A DNA stretch of 64,000 nt, from the NCBI RefSeq assembly GCF_003837865.1, contig NZ_RQIS01000017.1:1-64000 (forward strand), written 5' to 3'. The stretch is from Paraburkholderia dinghuensis (GTDB taxonomy: Bacteria; Pseudomonadota; Gammaproteobacteria; Burkholderiales; Burkholderiaceae). Made by a program: the position numbers and the translations under genes. The notes beneath the pieces are model-generated. The model made no database searches. It was not told the origin of the DNA and was given only the letters and a program-made list of their open reading frames with translations. The stretch's first letter is position 1, and every line of letters begins with the position of its first letter. This document shows, piece by piece, positions 15,541-24,254 of the stretch.

Positions 15541-17434
15541 TCGTTTCGAACGGCGCTTGCGCGTCGGGCTTTCCTTCCTGATTGCGGTGCTTTCGTTCCT
15601 CGCGTTTGCACCGGTCGCGAACGCCGACGACGATTTCCTGCCGCCCGATCAGGCGTTCACGTTCAGTGCCTCCGAGCAGCCGGGCGCAGTCGACGTGCAC
15701 TTCAAGATCGCAGACGGTTACTACATGTACCGCGAGCGCTTCGCGTTTGAGACGCGCAATGGTTCAGCCACGCTGGGCACGCCCGTTATTCCTGCGGGCC
15801 ACGTCAAATTCGACCAGACGTTCCAGAAGAACGTCGAGACCTATCGCGGCCAGGTGTCCATCCGCGTGCCGGTGAAGAGCGCAAGCGGTCCATTCGATCT
15901 CGCGGTGACGTCACAAGGTTGCGCCGACGCGGGCATTTGCTATCCGCCGGCGGTGCATGTCTTTCACGTGAGCGGTGCGGCGCTGCAATCGGCGGCGCAG
16001 GGCGCGGTAGCCGGTACAGCGCAGACTGCCGCTATTTCGCCGGGGCAAGCCGCGCCGGGCGCCAGCGAACCCTGGTACGAGCGTGCGACCAGCGCCGACT
16101 ACGCACAGTCGCTGCTCCAGGGCGGTGGTTTCTTTGCCGTCGTTGGGCTGTACTTTGTCGCGGGACTGGTCCTGAGTCTGCTTCCCTGCTCGTATCCGAT
16201 GATCCCGATTCTCTCTGCGATCATCATCGGTGAAGGTGCGCGCGTCACCCGCGCGCGCGGCTTCGCGCTCTCGTTCATCTACGTGCTCGGGATGGCACTG
16301 GTCTACACGGTGCTCGGAATCGCTGCGGCGCTCGTCGGGCAGAGTCTCGGTGCGTGGCTGCAGAACCCGTGGGTGCTCGGCGTGTTCGCGCTGCTGCTGA
16401 CCGTGTTCGCGCTCACGCTGATCGCTGGCTACGACATCGCCCTGCCGCAGCGCTGGCAGGATGGCGCATCGCGCGCGTCGCAGGGGCGTTCGGGCGGCAA
16501 GTTCGCCGCTGTCGCCGTGATGGGCGCGCTCTCGGCGCTCGTCGTCGGCGCATGCATGACCGCGCCGCTCTTCGCAGTGCTCGCGTTCATCGCCCATACG
16601 GGCAACGCCGCGCTCGGCGGTGCCGCGCTATTCGCGATGGGTATTGGCCTTGGCGTGCCGCTCATGATCATCGGGTTCGGTGCAGGAACGTTGTTGCCGC
16701 GCGCCGGCGTCTGGATGGACGGCGTGAAGGTGTTCTTCGGCGTCGTGCTGCTCGCGGCGGCGCTGTGGATCGTGTGGCCTGTGCTTGGTGCCATTGCGCA
16801 GATGCTGCTTGCCGCACTGTGGCTGCTGCTCGCTGCCGCGGCGCTCGGGCTTTTCACGCCGAACGCGGGCGCAGCGAACGTCTGGCGTCGCCTGGGGCGT
16901 GGCGTCGGCGCCGCTTTCGCGATCTGGGCGGCGACGCTGCTCGTCGGGCTTGCCGCAGGCTCGACCGATCCGCTGCGCCCGCTCAGCGTGCTCGCAGCGC
17001 GCGTTGGCAGCACGAGCCCTACGGCGACGGCGGCCGCAAACGCCCCCGTTGCGAGCGATCTGACCTTCGCGAAGGTGGCTTCGCCCGCGCAGCTCGATGC
17101 GGCGCTCGGCACGGCGGGCAAGCCGTCGATGCTCGACTTCTACGCGGACTGGTGCGTGAGCTGCAAGGAGATGGAGAAGTTCACGTTTAGCGACCCTCGC
17201 GTGCAGGCGCGTTTGAGGCAGCTTCACCTGCTGCGCGCGGACGTCACCGCAAACAACACCGACGATCAGGCGCTGCTCAAGCGCTTTGGCCTGTTCGGAC
17301 CGCCGGGCATCATCTTCTTCGACGACAGGGGCCACGAAGTGCTGCGCGTCGTGGGATATGAGAACGCGGATCGCTTCCTCGCGCGCCTCGATCGGCTGGC
17401 CGGTCCGGTGACGCCGCTCCCACCGCAGTCGTAG
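15533..17434 (+). CDS. dsbD: Thiol:disulfide interchange protein DsbD
   Basis: The 633-aa protein moves electrons from cytosolic thioredoxin across the inner membrane to periplasmic DsbC, DsbG and cytochrome c maturation proteins. It shows a signal peptide (residues 1-31), the periplasmic alpha domain with C130 and C136, a multi-helix membrane domain with C219 (LLPCSYP) and C341 (GACMTAP), and a C-terminal thioredoxin domain with CVSC 541-544. All three cysteine pairs are present. I chose ATG 15533, which gives a clean signal peptide and overlaps the cutA stop; ATG 15509 is possible. It fits the nearby cytochrome c genes. Confidence 0.95.
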   Translation: MFNRFERRLRVGLSFLIAVLSFLAFAPVANADDDFLPPDQAFTFSASEQPGAVDVHFKIADGYYMYRERFAFETRNGSATLGTPVIPAGHVKFDQTFQKNVETYRGQVSIRVPVKSASGPFDLAVTSQGCADAGICYPPAVHVFHVSGAALQSAAQGAVAGTAQTAAISPGQAAPGASEPWYERATSADYAQSLLQGGGFFAVVGLYFVAGLVLSLLPCSYPMIPILSAIIIGEGARVTRARGFALSFIYVLGMALVYTVLGIAAALVGQSLGAWLQNPWVLGVFALLLTVFALTLIAGYDIALPQRWQDGASRASQGRSGGKFAAVAVMGALSALVVGACMTAPLFAVLAFIAHTGNAALGGAALFAMGIGLGVPLMIIGFGAGTLLPRAGVWMDGVKVFFGVVLLAAALWIVWPVLGAIAQMLLAALWLLLAAAALGLFTPNAGAANVWRRLGRGVGAAFAIWAATLLVGLAAGSTDPLRPLSVLAARVGSTSPTATAAANAPVASDLTFAKVASPAQLDAALGTAGKPSMLDFYADWCVSCKEMEKFTFSDPRVQARLRQLHLLRADVTANNTDDQALLKRFGLFGPPGIIFFDDRGHEVLRVVGYENADRFLARLDRLAGPVTPLPPQS

Positions 17435-17453
17435 ACACTCAGAGGACGCAACA

Positions 17454-17490
17454 AACAAAAAGGCACGTCGATTCGACGTGCCTTTTTGTT
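17454..17490. terminator. Bidirectional terminator, dsbD / hemB
   Basis: A near-perfect palindrome: AAAAAGGCACGTCGA 17457-17471, one T, then TCGACGTGCCTTTTT 17473-17487. It lies between convergent dsbD and hemB and can serve both strands. Confidence 0.92.
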
Positions 17491-17527
17491 GGAGAAGACG
17501 CCTGGGGTGTTCGGCGTGCCGCGCGTT

Positions 17528-18526
17528 TTACTTCTGTGCGCGCAGGATACGCGCGGCGTCGAGCGCGAAATAGGTGAGAATGCCGTCCGCGCCCGCGCGC
17601 TTGAACGCGAGCAGCGATTCCATCATCGCCTTGTCGTGATCGAGCCAGCCGTTCTGCGCGGCCGCTTTGAGCATCGCGTATTCACCGCTCACCTGGTACA
17701 CGTAGGTCGGGAAGCGGAATTCGTCCTTCACGCGGCGCAGAATATCGAGGTACGGCATGCCGGGCTTGACCATCACCATGTCGGCGCCTTCCTCGATGTC
17801 GAGGCGCACTTCGCGTAGCGCTTCGTCGCTGTTGGCCGGGTCCATCTGGTAGGTCATCTTGTTGCCCTTGCCCAGATTCGAAGCAGATCCGACTGCGTCG
17901 CGGAACGGTCCGTAGAACGCCGAAGCATATTTGGCCGAGTAGGCCATGATCTTCGTGTGGATGTGGTTCTCGCTCTCCAGCATCTCGCGGATCGCGCCGA
18001 TGCGCCCATCCATCATGTCCGAAGGTGCGACGATATCGACGCCCGCTTCGGCCTGCGTGCGCGCCTGCGCAACGAGAATCTCGACGGTCTCATCGTTGAT
18101 GACGTAGCCGTTTTCGTCGAGCACACCGTCCTGACCGTGGCTCGTGTACGGGTCGAGTGCGACGTCGCAGAGCACGCCCAGTTCCGGAAAGCGCTTCTTG
18201 AGTTCGCGCACGGCGCGCGGGATTGTGCCGTCGGGATTGGTCGCTTCGATGCCATCGGGCGTCTTGAGCGACGGATCGACCGCCGGGAAGAGCGACAGCA
18301 CCGGTACACCGAGTTCTACGCACTGCTCGGCGACGCCCATGAGCAGGTCGATCGAAACACGATCGACGCCAGGCATCGACGGTACGGATTCACGCACGTT
18401 GTTGCCCGCGACGACGAACACGGGGTAGATCAGATCGTTGGTGGTCAGCAGGTTTTCGCGCATCAGGCGGCGCGAGAAATCGTCACGGCGCATGCGGCGC
18501 GGACGATGATGCGGATAGAAGCTCAT
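17528..18526 (-). CDS. hemB: Delta-aminolevulinic acid dehydratase (porphobilinogen synthase)
   Basis: The 332-aa enzyme condenses two 5-aminolevulinate molecules to porphobilinogen, the second step of haem synthesis. The two active-site lysines are K199 (MAYSAKYAS) and K254 (MVKPGMPY). The metal-binding region DVALDPYTSHGQDG lacks the cysteine triad of zinc enzymes, so this is the magnesium-type form. Haem supply fits the cytochrome genes downstream. Confidence 0.96.
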   Translation of the reverse strand: MSFYPHHRPRRMRRDDFSRRLMRENLLTTNDLIYPVFVVAGNNVRESVPSMPGVDRVSIDLLMGVAEQCVELGVPVLSLFPAVDPSLKTPDGIEATNPDGTIPRAVRELKKRFPELGVLCDVALDPYTSHGQDGVLDENGYVINDETVEILVAQARTQAEAGVDIVAPSDMMDGRIGAIREMLESENHIHTKIMAYSAKYASAFYGPFRDAVGSASNLGKGNKMTYQMDPANSDEALREVRLDIEEGADMVMVKPGMPYLDILRRVKDEFRFPTYVYQVSGEYAMLKAAAQNGWLDHDKAMMESLLAFKRAGADGILTYFALDAARILRAQK

Positions 18527-18553
18527 GTCGGCGGATATCGTGAATCGAACTGT

Positions 18554-18574
18554 GTCGCCGGGGGCCCCGGCGAC
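18554..18574. promoter_or_regulatory. Perfect 10-bp palindrome before hemB
   Basis: GTCGCCGGGG (18554-18563), one G, CCCCGGCGAC (18565-18574). It lies 28 nt upstream of the hemB ATG, between hemB and the divergent small RNA candidate. It could be an operator seen by a dimeric regulator or, on the minus strand, a hairpin in the hemB leader. Confidence 0.5.
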
Positions 18575-18597
18575 ATTTCAGGACAATGGTATATCAT
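18570..18597 (+). promoter_or_regulatory. Possible promoter of the small RNA candidate
   Basis: -10 TATCAT (18592-18597) is good; the -35 GCGACA (18570-18575), 16 nt upstream, matches only the last four positions. The other strand reads TATGAT at the same place, so a divergent hemB -10 may overlap. Predicted start near 18604. Confidence 0.4.
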
Positions 18598-18603
18598 ACG
18601 GTC

Positions 18604-18709
18604 GAGCGAGGCGCCCTGCGCCAGACTCCCCGCTTCTCCTCCCTGAGCGGGTGCCTGTCGTTTTTCGATAAGGCTGTTTAGCCCGCCGGCATTGACGGCG
18701 GGTTTTTTT
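18604..18709 (+). ncRNA. Small RNA candidate, three stem-loops
   Basis: About 106 nt with no ORF, on the strand opposite to both neighbours (hemB and engB). It folds by eye into three hairpins: GGCGC 18610-18614 / GCGCC 18618-18622; CCCGCT 18629-18634 / AGCGGG 18646-18651 with an 11-nt loop TCTCCTCCCTG; and a terminator CCCGCCG 18682-18688 / CGGCGGG 18696-18702 followed by seven Ts. The CU-rich loop is complementary to Shine-Dalgarno sequences, a design known from trans-acting small RNAs in several bacteria. I did not recognise a named RNA family. Confidence 0.6.
18682..18709 (+). terminator. Intrinsic terminator on the plus strand between hemB and engB
   Basis: CCCGCCG / CGGCGGG stem, 7-nt loop, T7. 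No protein gene on the plus strand could use it within the preceding 1 kb, since dsbD ends at the 17454 terminator. This is the main reason to suspect an RNA gene here. Confidence 0.85.
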
Positions 18710-18849
18710 ATGGGCGACGAAAATGTTCAACGCGGTGCGCCAACATGCCACGCCGCGAGTCACCCAACACGCGGATCAGGTCGTCGCCGCAACGTCACAA
18801 AGCGGGGGGAGGCAGCGGTGCCGCATGTTTGCGAGCACCAGGTCGGCAG

Positions 18850-19521
18850 TTATCGAGCGGGGCGTTCGGCCGCTTCGTCCGCGGCGCTGGTGTCGGCGGG
18901 CGGCACGATCCAGTTCTCGATCACCGCATGCGCTTCGTCTAGTCCCACGCGCTTGAGCGCCGAGAACAACTGAGCGCTCAGTTCGCCCTCGAAACCCTGC
19001 TGCTTGTATTCGTCAAAGCCCTTCTTTGCCGTACGCAGCGCGAGGACGCACTCTTGGCGCGTCAATTTGTCGCATTTCGTTAGCAGCGCGTGGATCGGTC
19101 TGCCCGTGGGCGCAAACCACTCGATCATGCGGCGATCGAGTTCGGTCAGCGGACGGCGTGCATCCATCATCAGGATCAGGCCACGCAGCTGCGCACGCGT
19201 TTTCAGATACTGGGACAGCAGCACTTCCCAGTGCTGCTTCGACGCCTCAGGCACTTCGGCGTAACCGTAACCGGGCAGGTCGACCAGATAGCCTGCGGGG
19301 TCGTCGGCTGTACCCACCGCGAAATAGTTGATGTGCTGGGTGCGCCCTGGTGTCTTCGATGCGAAGGCGAGCCGCTTCTGGTTGCACAACAGGTTGATAG
19401 CAGTGGACTTGCCCGCGTTGGACCGGCCGGCGAACGCAATTTCCGGGCGTGCCGTCGCGGGCAGATCGCGCAGGTGGTTGACGGTCGTGAAAAAGCGGGC
19501 TTGATGCAGCAGCAATGCCAT
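18850..19521 (-). CDS. engB: Ribosome biogenesis GTP-binding protein EngB (YsxC/YihA)
   Basis: The 223-aa GTPase is needed for late 50S assembly. G1 is GRSNAGKS (residues 32-39), G3 is DLPGYGYAE, and G4 is TKCDK. The frame is open 42 codons farther (to 19647), but relatives start MALLLHQARFF or similar, so I use ATG 19521. The 140 nt between engB and the small RNA candidate hold nothing clear. Confidence 0.94.
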   Translation of the reverse strand: MALLLHQARFFTTVNHLRDLPATARPEIAFAGRSNAGKSTAINLLCNQKRLAFASKTPGRTQHINYFAVGTADDPAGYLVDLPGYGYAEVPEASKQHWEVLLSQYLKTRAQLRGLILMMDARRPLTELDRRMIEWFAPTGRPIHALLTKCDKLTRQECVLALRTAKKGFDEYKQQGFEGELSAQLFSALKRVGLDEAHAVIENWIVPPADTSAADEAAERPAR

Positions 19522-19758
19522 CTGGGAAACCACAATGTGAGACAAACTTGGCGGCATCGCCGCAGACCCGGAGGCGGCCGGGAGGGATTCGAAGATATCG
19601 GGGCGAGGCCCGATTGGCGCGGTCGCGCGCACCGCGCTATTGTACAATGCGACGGTTTACTGAATACCTGTAAGGCCAGCGCGGGTCTCTGGAGATGGAT
19701 CGGTTGCTGTCGTTACTTTGCAGAACCTGATACCCACAAGATAAAACTAGGTGCGCGA

Positions 19759-20409
19759 ATGAATCGACTGTGTAAGTCGTTGAAGGTATTTCAATTTGCG
19801 GTCGCGGCAGGTCTTGCAGCAGGTCTTTCGATGGCAGCGTCGGCGGATCCGGCCAAACCGGATATCGCGCGCGGGCAGGCCATTGCGTCGCAGGTATGCG
19901 CAGCGTGTCACGGCGCGGACGGCAACAGCGCCGGGGGCGCCTATCCGAAGCTCGCCGGCCAGCACGCCGAGTATCTTGTCAAACAGCTCCGGGACTTTAA
20001 ACCGCAGGGGGGCAAGCCGCCACTTCGTAATAATCTCATTATGGCGGGCTTTGCCGCTGTGCTTTCCGACCAGGATATGATCAACGTCACGGCGTGGTTC
20101 TCCTCGCAAACACCCAAGCCAGGTTTTGCCCACGACGTTAAGACCGTTGCGCTCGGCCAGACCATCTGGCGCGGGGGCATCGCCGACAAGGGCGTTCCGG
20201 CCTGCGCGGCGTGCCACGGGCCGACCGGTCAGGGCATTCCGATCCAGTACCCGCGTTTGTCGGGCCAGTGGTCGGAATACGTGGTGGCACAGCTCAACGC
20301 TTTCCAGCAGGGGACACGCAACAACAGCGACCCGATGCGCCAGATTGCGCACCGGATGTCGGATGACGAGATCAAAGCCGTCGCCGACTACGCCGCTGGC
20401 TTGCACTGA
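19759..20409 (+). CDS. Cytochrome c4, di-haem
   Basis: The 216-aa precursor has a signal peptide (residues 1-31, ending SMAASA) and two CxxCH haem sites: C47-C50-H51 and C149-C152-H153, each in a class I cytochrome c domain with conserved PKLAGQ or PRLSGQ. Such periplasmic di-haem c4 proteins pass electrons to terminal oxidases. Upstream extension of this frame (to 19090) is antisense to engB and was left out. ResB and CcsA, which attach haem, follow directly. Confidence 0.93.
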   Translation: MNRLCKSLKVFQFAVAAGLAAGLSMAASADPAKPDIARGQAIASQVCAACHGADGNSAGGAYPKLAGQHAEYLVKQLRDFKPQGGKPPLRNNLIMAGFAAVLSDQDMINVTAWFSSQTPKPGFAHDVKTVALGQTIWRGGIADKGVPACAACHGPTGQGIPIQYPRLSGQWSEYVVAQLNAFQQGTRNNSDPMRQIAHRMSDDEIKAVADYAAGLH

Positions 20410-20462
20410 CGCACTTGACGGTTCGGCGCGCGACTTGCGCGCTGGCCGCCGGTCGAAAACAC

Positions 20463-20512
20463 AAAAAGGGTGAGGGCGCCGCGCATCAGCGGAGGCCTGG
20501 CACCCTTTTTTG
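20463..20512 (+). terminator. Terminator after cytochrome c4
   Basis: Outer stem AAAAAGGGTG (20463-20472) with CACCCTTTTTT (20501-20511); the 28-nt interior folds further. It separates cytochrome c4 from resB. Confidence 0.75.
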
Positions 20513-20554
20513 CTGCCCGGTGAAGTTTGAATCGCAGTTTGAAGTGGAGTTGGA

Positions 20555-22804
20555 ATGAGTGTCACCACGTCGGGTCTGGAGTTGAGCGTACGCCGCAAGG
20601 CGCTCAGGAGCGCCGTCGAACTGATCAGTTCGATGCGTTTTGCCATTGCGCTCCTCGTTGTGCTTGCGATCGCGAGCATCATCGGCACCGTGCTCACGCA
20701 GGATGACCCGTATCCTAACTACGTCAACCAGTTCGGCCCGTTCTGGGCCGACATCTTCCGGTCGCTGAGCATCTATACGGTGTACAGCGCCTGGTGGTTC
20801 ATGACGATCCTCGGTTTTCTCGTCGTGTCGATCTCGCTGTGCGTGATCCGGAACGCGCCGAAGATGATCGCCGACATGCGGAGCTGGAAGGACAAGGTCC
20901 GCGAAGGCAGCCTGCGCGCGTTCCATCACAAGGGCGAATTCGCGCTTGATGGCGCCACGCGGGCAGACACCGTCGCAGCGCTCGGAAAATTGGCCGGGCG
21001 TCTCGGCTACCGGTTCGTCACGCGCGAGTCCGATGGCGCGACGCTCATCGCCGCGAAGCGTGGCGCGCTCACGAAAATCGGCTACATCTTCGCGCACCTG
21101 GCGATCGTGGTGATCTGCATCGGCGGGCTGCTCGACAGCAATCTGCCGATCAAATTCCAGATGTGGCTCTTCGACAAGACGCCGGTCCGTACCAACGCCG
21201 TCATTAACGACATTGGACCTGAGCATCGCCTGTCCACGTCGAATCCGACGTTCCGCGGCTACGCGTGGGTGCCCGAGGGACAGTTTGTCTCGACAGCCAT
21301 CCTGAATCAGGCAGACGGCTCGCTGATCCAGGATCTGCCGTTCTCGATCCAGCTGAACAAGTTCATCGTCGATTACTACTCGACCGGCATGCCCAAGCTC
21401 TTCGCGAGCGACATCGTCGTGATCGACCACAAGACGGGGCAGCGGATTCCGGCGCGCATCGAGGTGAATAAGCCGTTCGAGTACGACGGCGTGTCGATTT
21501 ACCAGTCGAGCTTCCAGGACGGCGGCTCGCAGATGCAGATGACCGCCTGGCCCATGGCTGGCGCGAGTGCCAGGAGCTTCCCGTTTGGCGGCACGATCGG
21601 TAACGCCACGCCGCTTGCGCTTCCCGCGGGTCAGTCGGTGCCGGGCGTCGATGGGCAGACCATCGAATTCGCCGATTTCCGCGCAATCAACGTCGAGAAC
21701 ATCTCGAACGGTAGCGGTGCGAATGACGTACGTGGCGTCGCGCATGGCTCGCTGAAGGAGGCGCTCGACGAGCGCCTCGGCTCGGGCGCGAAGAGCTCGA
21801 AGCCGGTCGATCTGCATAACGTCGGGCCGTCGGTGCAATACAAGGTGCGCGATAAGGACGGCCAGGCGCGCGAGTACAACAACTACATGGTGCCCGTCGA
21901 CGTAGGCGGCGCGCGGGTGTTCCTTGCGGGCATGCGCGACGATCCCGGTGCGCCGTTCCGCTACCTGCGCATTCCGGCCGACAGCGGCGGCACGATGAAG
22001 GAATGGATGATGCTGCGCGCGGCCTACGCAGACCCCGCGCTGCGCGCCGAGGCGGCGCATCGCTTTGCGGTGCGCTCGGTTCCGGCGTCGAACAAGGAGC
22101 TTCAGCAGCATCTGGAAGAGAGCGCGCTGCGTGTGATGACGCTATTTGCGGGCGACGTTCGTCCGGACACGAAGGCTCCCGGTGCGCAGGGCGCGGGTGG
22201 GTTCCAGGCCGTGGCGGCGTTCATTGACCAGTCGGTACCGAAGGATCAGCAGGAGAAGGCTGGCGGCCTCCTGCTGCGCATGCTGGAAGGTGCGACGTGG
22301 GATCTGTGGCAACTCGCGCGCGAGCGCGCCGGTGAGCCGGCTCTGACGCCCGATGCCGCGTCGGCACGCTTCGTGCAGGATTCGATCAACGCCGTTTCGG
22401 ACAGCTTCCTCTACGGCGCGCCTGTCTATCTGCAACTCGATTCGTTCAAGCAGGTGCAAGCTTCGGTATTTCAGCTGACGCGCGCGCCTGGCACGAAAGT
22501 CGTGTATCTTGGCAGCCTGCTGCTCGTGCTTGGCATCTTCGCGATGTTCTACGTTCGCGAGCGGCGGCTGTGGTTCTGGATCAAGGACAGGAACGGTCAC
22601 GGCGTGGACGTGATCATGGCGATGTCGACTGCACGCCGGACCCTCGACTTCGAAAAGGAGTTTGCCCGCACCCGCGACGCGGCAGGCCGCACGCTGGGCG
22701 TGGCGCCCCGCCCCGCAGAACACGGCGGTGACGGACGCACGAGCGACGAAAGCGGGTCGGACCGCGCGCCGCGCTCCACGGAACCTCACGATCATCACCA
22801 GTAA
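20555..22804 (+). CDS. resB: Cytochrome c biogenesis protein ResB (Ccs1)
   Basis: The 749-aa protein is the ResB/Ccs1 half of the system II cytochrome c synthase. Transmembrane helices lie at about residues 27-47, 75-98 and 170-190, then a large periplasmic domain, then a last helix near 655-675 (VVYLGSLLLVLGIFAMFYV). It is longer than Bacillus ResB, as is usual in betaproteobacteria. It works with CcsA, whose gene begins 4 nt downstream, to attach haem to apocytochromes such as the c4 upstream. Confidence 0.93.
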   Translation: MSVTTSGLELSVRRKALRSAVELISSMRFAIALLVVLAIASIIGTVLTQDDPYPNYVNQFGPFWADIFRSLSIYTVYSAWWFMTILGFLVVSISLCVIRNAPKMIADMRSWKDKVREGSLRAFHHKGEFALDGATRADTVAALGKLAGRLGYRFVTRESDGATLIAAKRGALTKIGYIFAHLAIVVICIGGLLDSNLPIKFQMWLFDKTPVRTNAVINDIGPEHRLSTSNPTFRGYAWVPEGQFVSTAILNQADGSLIQDLPFSIQLNKFIVDYYSTGMPKLFASDIVVIDHKTGQRIPARIEVNKPFEYDGVSIYQSSFQDGGSQMQMTAWPMAGASARSFPFGGTIGNATPLALPAGQSVPGVDGQTIEFADFRAINVENISNGSGANDVRGVAHGSLKEALDERLGSGAKSSKPVDLHNVGPSVQYKVRDKDGQAREYNNYMVPVDVGGARVFLAGMRDDPGAPFRYLRIPADSGGTMKEWMMLRAAYADPALRAEAAHRFAVRSVPASNKELQQHLEESALRVMTLFAGDVRPDTKAPGAQGAGGFQAVAAFIDQSVPKDQQEKAGGLLLRMLEGATWDLWQLARERAGEPALTPDAASARFVQDSINAVSDSFLYGAPVYLQLDSFKQVQASVFQLTRAPGTKVVYLGSLLLVLGIFAMFYVRERRLWFWIKDRNGHGVDVIMAMSTARRTLDFEKEFARTRDAAGRTLGVAPRPAEHGGDGRTSDESGSDRAPRSTEPHDHHQ

Positions 22805-22808
22805 GCTC

Positions 22809-24047
22809 ATGGACTTGACTCAGGCCTCCTCTTCCGCGAACGCCCGGCGTACGGGCAGCGCGGCACATGCGAGCGGCGCGCGCGACGCGTCGGTCGCACA
22901 CGATCTTCATCCAGACGCGTTCTTCGACGAGCGGCCGTTTCTGCGGCGACTGACGCTGGTCGACTGGCTGTTTGCGCTAGCGCTGGTGGCGGGTGCGGGC
23001 TTCGCGTTCTCGCGCTATCACGCGCACATGAACTACTACGACAAGCTGGTGCTGGGCGGCACTGTGCCAGCGCTCGTCGTGCTCGGCTGGCGCTGGAAGC
23101 CGGCGCGCCTCCTGATGGCCGCGATCGCGGTGCTTTCGGTCGGCGCGATCCAGATCTACCAGGGCGACCTCGCGCGCGCCGATTCAGCCTTTTTCCTCAA
23201 GTTCCTGCTGTCGAGCCAGTCCGCGATTCTCTGGATGAGCGCGCTCTTCGTGCTCGCGACGCTCTTCTACTGGATCGGCCTGCTCTCGCGTTCGGCGACG
23301 GGCGGCATGATCGGCACTCGGCTCACATGGGCAGCGGTGGTGATGGGCTTCGTCGGCCTGATGGTGCGCTGGTACGAGTCGTACCTGATCGGCGTGGATG
23401 TCGGCCACATTCCCATCTCGAACCTCTACGAAGTGTTCGTGCTGTTCAGCCTCATCACCGCACTCTTCTATCTGTATTACGAAAAGCACTACAACACGCG
23501 CCAGCTCGGCGCGTTCGTGCTGCTCGTGATCAGCGCGGCGGTCGGCTTCCTCATGTGGTACTCGATTGCGCGCGACGCCCAGCAGATCCAGCCGCTCGTG
23601 CCCGCGCTGCAGAGCTGGTGGATGAAGATCCACGTTCCGGCGAACTTCATCGGCTACGGCAGCTTTGCGCTGTCGGCGATGGTCGGCGTCGCGTACATCA
23701 TGAAAGAGCGCGGCATGCTGGCGGATCGCCTCCCCGCACTCGATGTGCTCGACGACCTCATGTACAAGTCGATCGCCGTCGGCTTCGCGTTCTTCACGAT
23801 CGCGACTATCCTCGGCGCGCTGTGGGCCGCGCAGGCCTGGGGTGGCTACTGGAGCTGGGACCCGAAGGAAACCTGGGCGCTGATCGTGTGGCTCAACTAC
23901 GCGGCTTGGCTGCACATGCGGCTCATGAAGGGGCTGCGCGGCAACGTCGCCGCGTGGTGGGCGCTTACGGGTCTGCTCGTCACGACCTTCGCCTTCCTTG
24001 GCGTGAACATGTTCCTTTCCGGTCTGCATAGTTACGGCAAGCTGTAA
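22809..24047 (+). CDS. ccsA: Cytochrome c biogenesis protein CcsA (haem handling)
   Basis: The 412-aa membrane protein has the haem-binding WWD domain near its C-terminus (WGGYWSWDPKETWALIVW, residues about 338-355) and about eight helices. It is the partner of ResB in system II. The ATG at 22809 is 4 nt after resB; the frame is open farther upstream but overlaps resB. The gene is called ccsB or resC in some annotations. Confidence 0.93.
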   Translation: MDLTQASSSANARRTGSAAHASGARDASVAHDLHPDAFFDERPFLRRLTLVDWLFALALVAGAGFAFSRYHAHMNYYDKLVLGGTVPALVVLGWRWKPARLLMAAIAVLSVGAIQIYQGDLARADSAFFLKFLLSSQSAILWMSALFVLATLFYWIGLLSRSATGGMIGTRLTWAAVVMGFVGLMVRWYESYLIGVDVGHIPISNLYEVFVLFSLITALFYLYYEKHYNTRQLGAFVLLVISAAVGFLMWYSIARDAQQIQPLVPALQSWWMKIHVPANFIGYGSFALSAMVGVAYIMKERGMLADRLPALDVLDDLMYKSIAVGFAFFTIATILGALWAAQAWGGYWSWDPKETWALIVWLNYAAWLHMRLMKGLRGNVAAWWALTGLLVTTFAFLGVNMFLSGLHSYGKL

Positions 24048-24071
24048 CTTTCCGGGCCTGCAGGACGAACT

Positions 24072-24105
24072 AACCGTCGGATGCTTCGCACCGGCGGTTT
24101 TTTTT
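24072..24105 (+). terminator. Terminator after ccsA
   Basis: Stem AACCGTCGG (24072-24080) / CCGGCGGTT (24091-24099) with one T-G pair, then a run of eight Ts (24098-24105). Confidence 0.88.
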
Positions 24106-24254
24106 CGTCCCGAGGGAAGATTCGCGCGCCGTGCGTGTTTGTTCCGGTAAGGCCCCGGGTCACCGTGGATGCCGCCCGAACGCGGCGCAGCCGAAGCAGG
24201 TCCAATTCGTATTCCCATCAACGGCGTTGAATCGGCCAGGAACGGAGCAGCATC

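Noticed and set aside
19632..19642. ATTGTACAAT palindrome between engB and cytochrome c4 as a promoter
   Set aside because: It gives a -10-like match on both strands but no -35 at proper spacing on either.
19090..19758. Long N-terminal extension of the cytochrome c4 frame
   Set aside because: It is antisense to engB, and the signal peptide begins at 19759.
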